From NCBI GenBank assembly GCA_036401055.1, contig DASWWC010000118.1, forward strand, positions 1 through 5,775: a stretch of 5,775 nt of DNA. Reading direction: 5' to 3'. Both the position numbers and the translations under genes were made by a program. Each line of letters opens with the position of its first letter. Position 1 is the first letter of the stretch. The notes beneath the pieces were generated by a model that worked only from the letters and a program-made list of their open reading frames with translations, was not told the DNA's origin and did not search any database. Shown one piece after another: positions 1-5,775 of this stretch. The DNA is from Pelomonas sp036401055. GTDB taxonomy: Bacteria > Pseudomonadota > Gammaproteobacteria > Burkholderiales > Burkholderiaceae_C.

Positions 1-1033
<1,033 letters not shown>

Positions 1034-1043
1034 GACCTGACCC

Positions 1044-1061
1044 CGAACCGCACGAACCGCA
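1044..1061 (+). repeat. Perfect 9-bp tandem duplication (CGAACCGCA x2)
   Basis: CGAACCGCA occurs twice in direct succession, at 1044-1052 and 1053-1061, directly at the inner edge of the left inverted-repeat arm. It overlaps the arm by two bases. It has no counterpart beside the right arm. It may be a slippage product or a binding-site repeat; no function is assigned. Confidence 0.7.
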
Positions 1062-1164
1062 GGCGAGCGCGGCAGGTGCTGCGGGGACTCGCCACTACAG
1101 CTTTGCTCTACGCGGTCTGTTGGTTGGGAAGGTCCGGAGCCCGCCCAGCATGACCGTCGGCAGG

Positions 1165-1180
1165 GAGCGCCCACGCTCCT
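1165..1180 (+). other. Small perfect hairpin in the leader of the serine hydrolase gene
   Basis: GGAGCG (1165-1170) pairs perfectly with CGCTCC (1175-1180) around a CCCA loop, ending 33 bases before the ATG at 1214. There is no T-run after it, so it is not a standard intrinsic terminator. It could be a leader-RNA structure or chance in GC-rich DNA. Confidence 0.35.
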
Positions 1181-1213
1181 AGACTGCGCACCGCCTTCAC
1201 TGCCGGCCCCACC

Positions 1214-2590
1214 ATGCCCGTCACGCCTCTCCAACGCCGCCAACTGCTGCTGGGTGCCGCTGCCTGCTGGGCCGTGCCTGGCCGGGCCGCAGATCCTGGG
1301 TCTGTCCAGGGCGTGTGGTCGGGCTTTCTCGACGCCGACGACCCGCCGGCGCTGCTGACGCTGCGCATCGCCAGTGCCACGTCGGCCGAGCTGGTCGTTG
1401 TCGGCATGGGTGCGCTGCCGCTGGCCCGGTTCGAGGCCGGTGCGGGCCGCATCAGCTTCGCGACCGACCGGCCCAGCCTGCGCTTCGACGGCGAGGTCGA
1501 CGCCGCCGGTGATCTGGTCGGCACCCTGCTGCGCGGGCAGCAGCGCATCCCGCTGAGCTTCGTGCCGGGCGACCTCTACACCGAGCCGCGCATGCCGGCG
1601 CTGCCGCAGGGGCCGCTCAACGCAGAGCGCCTGGCCGCCCTGCGGCAGGCCGCCGCCTGCCCGGCAATGGGCGTGACCTGGCAGCGCGAGGGGGCGCCGA
1701 CGCGGGTGCTCGTCGATGGCCGCCGCTCGGTGCGCAGCGATGCACCCGTGCAGCCGGATGACCGCTGGCACCTCGGGTCGGTGACCAAGAACATGACGGC
1801 CACGCTGGTGGCGCGCTTCGTCGAGCAGGGGCGCCTGGGCTGGGGCACCACGCTCGGCGATCTGCTGGGCGCTCAACTGCCCGACATGCATGCCGGCTAC
1901 CGCAGCCTGACGCTGCCACACCTGCTCAGCCACCATGGCGGCCTCATGCGCGACGCGCCACCCGCGTCTTACCGAGGCCTGCCTGCGGCCCAGCAGCGGC
2001 TGGCGTACGCACGCGCGGCGCTGAAGCTGCCACCCATCGCGCCGGCTGGACAGGCCATGGCCTACAGCAATGCCGACTACGTCGTCACGGGCCTCGCGCT
2101 GGAGACGCTGGGCAACGCGCCGTGGGAGGAACTGATGGCCGCCCACGTGTTCGGGCCGCTGGGCGTGCGCCGGTTCGGCTTCGGCCCGCCGGCCGAGCTT
2201 GACCAGCCGCAGGGGCACCGCATGGGCGCCCGCGGGCTGGAGCCGGTGCGCTCCGACATCGCATTCGCCCTCGGCCCCGCCGGCAGCGTGCACATGGCGC
2301 TGGGCGACTTGGCCGCCTACCTCGCCGCTCACCGCGACCGGCCGGCCAGCTTCCTCAGCGCTGCCTCATGGGAGCGCCTGCACACGCCGCCCTTCGGCAA
2401 CGGCCACGCACTCGGCTGGGACGTCAGCGCGGCAGGCGTGTTGTCGCACGGCGGCACCAACGGCTGGTGGAAGAGCGAGGTGCGCGTGGACCGCGCGCGG
2501 CGCACCGTCACCGCCGCTGTCACCAATGTGCTGAACCGAAACGGCCAGCGGGCACTGCTGCAGCTGGCGGACGCTGCCGTCGGCGTGTGA
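1214..2590 (+). CDS. Exported serine hydrolase, beta-lactamase/PBP-like family
   Basis: This 458-residue enzyme belongs to the class C beta-lactamase/penicillin-binding-protein fold (PF00144-type), whose members include D,D-peptidases, D-amino-acid amidases, esterases and beta-lactamases. All three catalytic motifs are visible: S189-V-T-K192 (nucleophile and general base), Y284-S-N286, and H412-G-G in place of the KTG motif. The family's usual histidine/glycine segment before the second motif reads LLSHHGGL (237-244). The N-terminus has paired arginines and a hydrophobic core (QRRQLLLGAAAC, 7-18), followed by likely cleavage around GRA/AD (25-27). This is an export signal, possibly Tat, so the site of action is the periplasm. 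Residues about 31-120 form an extra beta-rich domain beginning GVWSGFL, of a kind seen before some alpha/beta hydrolases and beta-lactamase-like enzymes. The ATG at 1214 places the signal peptide correctly but has no Shine-Dalgarno. The gene is alone between two inverted-repeat arms. The substrate is unknown, and HGG makes esterase or peptidase activity as likely as beta-lactamase. Confidence 0.93.
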   Translation: MPVTPLQRRQLLLGAAACWAVPGRAADPGSVQGVWSGFLDADDPPALLTLRIASATSAELVVVGMGALPLARFEAGAGRISFATDRPSLRFDGEVDAAGDLVGTLLRGQQRIPLSFVPGDLYTEPRMPALPQGPLNAERLAALRQAAACPAMGVTWQREGAPTRVLVDGRRSVRSDAPVQPDDRWHLGSVTKNMTATLVARFVEQGRLGWGTTLGDLLGAQLPDMHAGYRSLTLPHLLSHHGGLMRDAPPASYRGLPAAQQRLAYARAALKLPPIAPAGQAMAYSNADYVVTGLALETLGNAPWEELMAAHVFGPLGVRRFGFGPPAELDQPQGHRMGARGLEPVRSDIAFALGPAGSVHMALGDLAAYLAAHRDRPASFLSAASWERLHTPPFGNGHALGWDVSAAGVLSHGGTNGWWKSEVRVDRARRTVTAAVTNVLNRNGQRALLQLADAAVGV

Positions 2591-2638
2591 GCGAAACCAC
2601 CGCCGGGCTCAACCCGCCCCATCCAACTTGTCCAGGAC

Positions 2639-2665
2639 CGGGGTCAGGTCTCAAATCTAAAGTCC
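2639..2665 (-). repeat. Right arm of 27-bp inverted repeat flanking the serine hydrolase gene
   Basis: Read on the minus strand, this matches 1019-1045 at 26 of 27 bases; the single difference is T for G after GGACTT. It lies 48 bases after the serine hydrolase stop and 86 bases before the DUF1330 start, in non-coding DNA. The weaker outward extension ends at CTGAC (2671-2675). Confidence 0.85.
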
Positions 2666-2751
2666 TCCTGCTGACGCCCCTGTCCGGCCGAACCAACCGC
2701 TTGCCCTGAGGCCTCATCAGATGCAGCCTCCGCCACATCACACCCCGCCCC

Positions 2752-3078
2752 ATGCCCAAGGCCTACTGGATCGCCCGCGTCGATGTGACCGACCCCGACG
2801 CCTACAAGCTCTACGCGCAGCGCAACGACGCCGTGTTCGCCAAGTTCGGCGGCCGCTTCCTGGTGCGCGCGGGCCGGTTCGAGAACCCCGAAGGCAGCGG
2901 CCGTGGGCGCAACGTGGTGATCGAGTTCCCGAGCTACGAGGTGGCGCTGGCCTGCTACCGCTCGCCCGAGTACGCGCCGCAGATCACGCTGCGCCAGTCG
3001 GCCGCCGAGGCGGACGTGGTCATCGTCGAGGGCTACGACGGCCCGCAGCCCGGCGCGCAGTGCGTGCAGCGCAGCTGA
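2752..3078 (+). CDS. DUF1330 family protein
   Basis: This 108-residue soluble protein has the DUF1330 pattern, a small ferredoxin-like alpha/beta-barrel fold. Signature segments are YWIARVDVTDPDAYKLYA (5-22), GGRFLVRAGRFE (33-44), VVIEFPSYEVALACYRSPEY (55-74) and VVIVEGYDG (89-97). The family averages about 95-100 residues, so this is full length with a short polar C-terminal tail. Its biochemical role is not established; the fold resembles dimeric stress-response barrel and EthD-like proteins. The start at 2752 gives the usual family N-terminus (a short Met-x-x-x-Tyr-Trp), although the upstream sequence is C-rich with no Shine-Dalgarno. No signal peptide or membrane segment is visible, so it is cytosolic. 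A strong stem-loop follows five bases after the stop, suggesting it is transcribed apart from the next gene. Confidence 0.92.
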   Translation: MPKAYWIARVDVTDPDAYKLYAQRNDAVFAKFGGRFLVRAGRFENPEGSGRGRNVVIEFPSYEVALACYRSPEYAPQITLRQSAAEADVVIVEGYDGPQPGAQCVQRS

Positions 3079-3083
3079 AGCAG

Positions 3084-3104
3084 CGCTGACGAGCGCCGTC
3101 AGCG
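3084..3104 (+). terminator. Strong stem-loop after DUF1330 gene, possible terminator
   Basis: CGCTGACG (3084-3091) pairs perfectly with CGTCAGCG (3097-3104) around the five-base loop AGCGC, starting six bases after the TGA of the DUF1330 gene. There is no T-run, so intrinsic termination is uncertain. A processing or mRNA-stability hairpin is the alternative. Confidence 0.5.
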
Positions 3105-3149
3105 AACCCTGGCATGCTTGCCGTCTTGCACCACCCCGCTGTACCCGCC

Positions 3150-3818
3150 ATGCCCCGCCGCCCCAACGCCGACCGCCCGCAGACGCTGGGCGAGGAGATC
3201 GCCAACGCCATCAGCCACGGCCTGGGCGCCGTGCTGGCGATTGCGGCGCTGCCCATCCTGGTGACGCGCGCCATGGGCCACGGCGGCACGGCCGACGTAG
3301 TGGCCGCCGCGGTGTTCGCGGCCACGGCCATCCTGCTGTACGGCATCTCGGCGCTGTACCACGCGCTGCCGGCCTCGCTGGCCGGTGGCCGCGTCAAGGC
3401 CTGGCTGAACCGGCTGGACCATGCGGCCATCTACGTCTTCATCGCTGGCAGCTACACACCGTTCACGCTGGGCGTGCTGCACACAGGGCCGGGCCTCACG
3501 CTGCTGATCGCCGTGTGGGCGGCGGCGGCCTTCGGCGTGGCCATCAAGCTGCTGAACCGGCTGCGCCACCCGCTGGTGTCCACGCTGCTGTACCTGGCCA
3601 TGGGCTGGGTGGTGGTGTTCGCCATCGGGCCGCTGATGGAGCGCATGCCGGCCGCCGGCCTGGCCTTGCTGGTGGCGGGTGGCCTGAGCTACACGCTGGG
3701 CGCCGTCGTCTTCCTGCTGGACAACCGGCTGCGCTACGCCCACTTCGTCTGGCATTTGTTCGTGCTGGGCGGCAGCGTGTGCCACTTCTTCGCGGCGCTG
3801 TTCTACGCCTACGGCTGA
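3150..3818 (+). CDS. trhA: Hemolysin III family / TrhA-like PAQR membrane protein
   Basis: This is an inner-membrane protein of the hemolysin III (YqfA/TrhA) branch of the PAQR superfamily, linked in bacteria to membrane-lipid homeostasis; the hemolysin name is historical. Numbering from the ATG at 3150 (222 residues), seven hydrophobic segments fall at about 19-41, 48-73, 91-110, 115-135, 142-162, 169-190 and 197-219. PAQR motifs present are EEIANAISHG (15-24), S67-A-L-Y-H71, the LDHAAIYVFIAGSYTPF block with D90 and H91, and the last-helix H198-FVW-H202 plus H212. These Ser/Asp/His residues form the presumed metal site and are all present. An in-frame ATG at 3114 would add 12 residues (MLAVLHHPAVPA). 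I prefer 3150 because it matches the short pre-EEIANAISHG tail of relatives, has the C-rich leader seen at other starts here, and is not crowded against the 3084-3104 hairpin. Neighbours give no pathway link. The family is confident; the start is moderately so. Confidence 0.93.
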   Translation: MPRRPNADRPQTLGEEIANAISHGLGAVLAIAALPILVTRAMGHGGTADVVAAAVFAATAILLYGISALYHALPASLAGGRVKAWLNRLDHAAIYVFIAGSYTPFTLGVLHTGPGLTLLIAVWAAAAFGVAIKLLNRLRHPLVSTLLYLAMGWVVVFAIGPLMERMPAAGLALLVAGGLSYTLGAVVFLLDNRLRYAHFVWHLFVLGGSVCHFFAALFYAYG

Positions 3819-3854
3819 GGCCGGCCAATCCCTGACGGTCGGGCCGGGCCGGCC
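3819..3854 (+). repeat. GGCCGGCC inverted repeat after the hemolysin III gene
   Basis: GGCCGGCC at 3819-3826, directly after the stop codon, recurs at 3847-3854. Each copy is itself palindromic, and together they could form an 8-bp stem with a 20-base loop. There is no T-run. It may help transcript termination or stability, or be a composition effect. Confidence 0.4.
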
Positions 3855-3868
3855 GCAGGCGCTACGCT
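3833..3868 (+). promoter_or_regulatory. Promoter-like element upstream of the oligopeptidase gene
   Basis: TACGCT (3863-3868) within GCTACGCTCG resembles the degenerate -10 boxes common before genes in GC-rich Burkholderiales, and a start site just downstream would give a leader of about 30 bases. TGACGGTCGG (3833-3842) lies upstream, but its spacing of about 24 bases is too long for a standard -35. No better -35 is seen, so the call is weak. Confidence 0.3.
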
Positions 3869-3870
3869 CG

Positions 3871-3888
3871 CGGGTTTTGTTCAACCCG
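3871..3888 (+). other. Leader hairpin before the oligopeptidase gene
   Basis: CGGGTT (3871-3876) pairs with AACCCG (3883-3888) around TTGTTC, 17 bases before the ATG at 3906. It would sit at the 5' end of the transcript if the adjacent TACGCT is the -10 box. It may stabilise the mRNA; no regulatory role is shown. Confidence 0.35.
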
Positions 3889-3905
3889 TTGCGCCTCGCC
3901 CACCC

Positions 3906-5775
3906 ATGACGACCCGCCCGACCCTGCTTGCCGCGCTGCTGGCTACCGCCTGCGCAGCCTTCGGCACGACTGCCGCCCACGCCCAGGCCGCCACCCCCGC
4001 GGCCACCGCGCCCGATGCCCGCTACGTGTGGGACCTGAGCCCCCTGTTCGCCAACGACGCCGCCTGGGACGTTGAGCGCCAGGCCATCCAGCAGATCCTG
4101 CCCAGCCTGCAGGCGCTACGCGCCAACTTCGGCCGCGACGCCGCCAGCCTGCGCCAGGCGCTGGACACGCTGTCCACCTGGCGCGAGCGCTACATGCGCG
4201 TGGCGGTGTACGCCAGCGCCATGGCCTCCACCGACAACCGCGACGCCCGCAACCAGGAGCGCCAGTCGCTGCTGCGCTCACTGGGCGGCCAGTGGGGCAG
4301 CGCGCTGAGCTGGGTGGACAGCGAGATCCGCCAGATCGGCGAGGCCAAGCTCAACGCCTGGCTGGCCGCCGAGCCGGGCCTGAAGAAGCACGAGAAGCGC
4401 CTGCGCGACGTGCTGCGTCTGGCCGCCCACCAGCTCACGCCCGAGGCCGAGGCCGCCGTCGCCGCCTTCGGCCCGGTGATGGGCGCGGCCACCAACGCGC
4501 GCACGCTGCTGACCACGGTGGACGCCGACTGGCCCGCCCTCGAGGTGGACGGCAAGACCGAGAAGCTCAACGACATCGGCTACACCCGGCTGCGCGCCCA
4601 CCCGGACCGCGCGGTGCGCGAGCAGGTCTTCCAGCGCTTCTTCGGCGCCTATGGCCGCCTGGAGAACACGCTGGGCAGCCTGCTGGCCCAGCGCGTGGAG
4701 ACGGGCGTCGTCAACGCGCGGCTGCGCGGCTACCCGTCCGCCGTGGCGGCCAGCCTGGCGGACAACGACATCCCCGAGTCGGTCTACCGCACGCTGGTGG
4801 CCGAGACGAACAAGGGCCTGCCCACGCTGCACCGCTACCTGAAGCTGCGCCAGCGCCTGCTGGGCCTGCCGGACCTGGGCTACCACGACCTCTACCCCGA
4901 CCTGGTCAAGAGCGAGCGCCGCTACACGCCGGAGGAATCCGGCGACCTGACCGTGGCCGCCACCGCGCCGCTGGGCGCTGACTACCAGCGCCGGCTGCGC
5001 GAGGCGCTGGGCGCGAAGACCATGCACGTCTTCCCCGCGCCGGGCAAGTCGTCGGGCGCCTACCAGAGCGGCGTCTACGGCATGACGCCGCTGGTGTTCC
5101 TGAACCACCAGGGCACGTTCGACAGCCTCAGCACCTTCGCCCATGAGTGGGGCCACGGCATGCACACCGTGCTGGCCAATGCGACCCAGCCCTTCGAGAC
5201 GGCGGGCTACCCGCTGTTCCTGGCCGAGATCGCGTCGTTCAGCAACGAGCTGCTGCTGCAGCGCCACCTGCTGGACCAGGCCAAGACCAAGCAAGAGCGG
5301 CTGTACCTGCTGACCGAGGCGGTGGAGCGGCTGCGCGGGTCCTACTTCCGCCAGACCCTGTTCGCCGAGTTCGAGCTGGCCACGCACGACGCGCTGCAAC
5401 GCGGCGAGCCGCTGACCGGCAAGCGCATGACGCAGCTCTACTGCGGCCTGCTGCGCAAGTACCACGGCGCGGACCAGGGCGTCATGAAGATCGACCCCGT
5501 CGTGTGCAGCGAGTGGGCCTTCGTGCCGCACTTCCACCGGCCGTTCTACGTCTACCAGTACGCCACCTCCATGGCCGCGGCGACCTACTTCACCGAGCAG
5601 ATCCTGCAGAAGAAGCCCGGCATGCCGGAGACCTACCTGTCGGTGCTGCGCTCGGGCGGCAGCGTGCATCCGGTGCCGCGCCTGCGCACGGCCGGGCTGG
5701 ACATGGACTCACCCGCGCCCTACCAGGCGTTGGTGCGCCACATGGACCGGCTGCTCGACGAGATCGAGAAGCTGC
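3906..5775 (+). CDS. pepF: Exported M3-family zinc oligopeptidase, PepF-like (3' partial)
   Basis: This zinc metallopeptidase of family M3 (oligoendopeptidase F type) cleaves short peptides inside a closed channel. The frame stays open from ATG 3906 to the window end (623 codons) and ends EIEKL, so only a few residues are missing given the family size of about 600 plus a signal peptide. Residues 1-26 form a Sec signal peptide with an AHA/Q cleavage site, predicting a periplasmic enzyme where many PepF proteins are cytosolic. The mature part begins with the family-like YVWDLSPLF. A helical N-terminal half follows, then the catalytic domain with GKSSGAYQSGVYGM, the zinc motif H413-E-W-G-H417 and third ligand E441 in LAEIASFSNE. 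The C-terminal H542-FHRPFYVYQY552 segment supplies the conserved His/Tyr substrate-binding residues. All expected catalytic residues are present. The start is fixed by the signal peptide, with no Shine-Dalgarno seen. A promoter-like element and hairpin precede it, suggesting its own transcript. Confidence 0.94.
   Translation, partial: MTTRPTLLAALLATACAAFGTTAAHAQAATPAATAPDARYVWDLSPLFANDAAWDVERQAIQQILPSLQALRANFGRDAASLRQALDTLSTWRERYMRVAVYASAMASTDNRDARNQERQSLLRSLGGQWGSALSWVDSEIRQIGEAKLNAWLAAEPGLKKHEKRLRDVLRLAAHQLTPEAEAAVAAFGPVMGAATNARTLLTTVDADWPALEVDGKTEKLNDIGYTRLRAHPDRAVREQVFQRFFGAYGRLENTLGSLLAQRVETGVVNARLRGYPSAVAASLADNDIPESVYRTLVAETNKGLPTLHRYLKLRQRLLGLPDLGYHDLYPDLVKSERRYTPEESGDLTVAATAPLGADYQRRLREALGAKTMHVFPAPGKSSGAYQSGVYGMTPLVFLNHQGTFDSLSTFAHEWGHGMHTVLANATQPFETAGYPLFLAEIASFSNELLLQRHLLDQAKTKQERLYLLTEAVERLRGSYFRQTLFAEFELATHDALQRGEPLTGKRMTQLYCGLLRKYHGADQGVMKIDPVVCSEWAFVPHFHRPFYVYQYATSMAAATYFTEQILQKKPGMPETYLSVLRSGGSVHPVPRLRTAGLDMDSPAPYQALVRHMDRLLDEIEKL

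Noticed and set aside
1151..1183. Ten-codon upstream ORF (MTVGRERPRS) containing the hairpin before the serine hydrolase
   Set aside because: It is too short to distinguish from chance. There is no attenuator-like run of one amino acid, no T-run after the hairpin, and no conservation data.
1238..1267. Possible lipoprotein box (GAAAC) in the serine hydrolase signal peptide
   Set aside because: Position -3 is Ala rather than Leu or similar, and a better signal peptidase I site (GRA/AD) follows. The similar Cys16 in the oligopeptidase signal was rejected for the same reason.
1214..2590. Calling the serine hydrolase an antibiotic-resistance beta-lactamase
   Set aside because: The fold family is broad, the third motif is HGG rather than KTG, and an extra N-terminal domain is present. 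Nothing points to antibiotic hydrolysis.
3150..3818. Reading the hemolysin III gene as a virulence toxin
   Set aside because: It is a seven-helix PAQR/TrhA-type membrane protein widespread in harmless bacteria. The family name does not show haemolytic activity here.
3099..3980. 293-residue minus-strand frame opposite the hemolysin III gene
   Set aside because: It is repetitive Arg/Gln/His/Gly sequence with no family resemblance. The sense frame has seven membrane segments and PAQR motifs.
4292..4981. 229-residue + strand frame inside the oligopeptidase gene
   Set aside because: It is an out-of-frame Arg/Gly/Pro-rich translation within a motif-rich reading frame, with no start signal or family match.
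4278..5669. 463-residue open frame on the minus strand, opposite the oligopeptidase gene
   Set aside because: It is low-complexity, rich in Arg, Gln, His, Ala, Gly and Val, with no family motif. It is a GC-rich antisense shadow of a gene with intact HEWGH and other motifs.

Overview
The window is very GC-rich DNA with five genes, all on the + strand and all recognisable at family level. The C/G-ending codons and the protein families suggest a high-GC betaproteobacterium of the order Burkholderiales. These families are an AcoR-type sigma-54 activator, a secreted beta-lactamase-fold hydrolase, a DUF1330 protein, a hemolysin III/TrhA protein and an exported PepF-like peptidase. The placement rests on general resemblance, not on a database match.

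Layout: (1) positions 1-1033 hold the C-terminal part of a sigma-54-dependent, Fis-type transcriptional activator whose N-terminal sensor lies before the window. (2) 1034-1213 is an intergenic stretch with a repeat arm, a 9-bp tandem duplication and a small hairpin. (3) 1214-2590 encodes an exported serine hydrolase of the beta-lactamase/PBP-like family. (4) 2591-2751 is intergenic and carries the second repeat arm. (5) 2752-3078 is a small DUF1330 gene, followed by a strong stem-loop. (6) 3150-3818 encodes a seven-helix hemolysin III/PAQR membrane protein. (7) 3819-3905 is intergenic, with a GGCCGGCC inverted repeat, a promoter-like element and a leader hairpin. (8) 3906 to the window end encodes an exported M3-family zinc oligopeptidase (PepF-like) that lacks only its last few residues.

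The genes look like separate transcription units rather than one operon. Gaps between the annotated genes are 71-180 bp, there are stem-loops between several of them, and no shared pathway is evident. Two products, the serine hydrolase and the oligopeptidase, are predicted to be exported and could both act on periplasmic peptides or cell-wall fragments, but nothing links them functionally.

The most notable structure is a near-perfect 27-bp inverted repeat (26/27 identical) at 1019-1045 and 2639-2665. It brackets the serine hydrolase gene alone, like the ends of a small mobile cassette or an inverted pair of dispersed intergenic repeats. The left copy also provides the stop codon and last four codons of the upstream regulator. 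I see no transposase, RNA gene, CRISPR array or clearly new multi-gene system.
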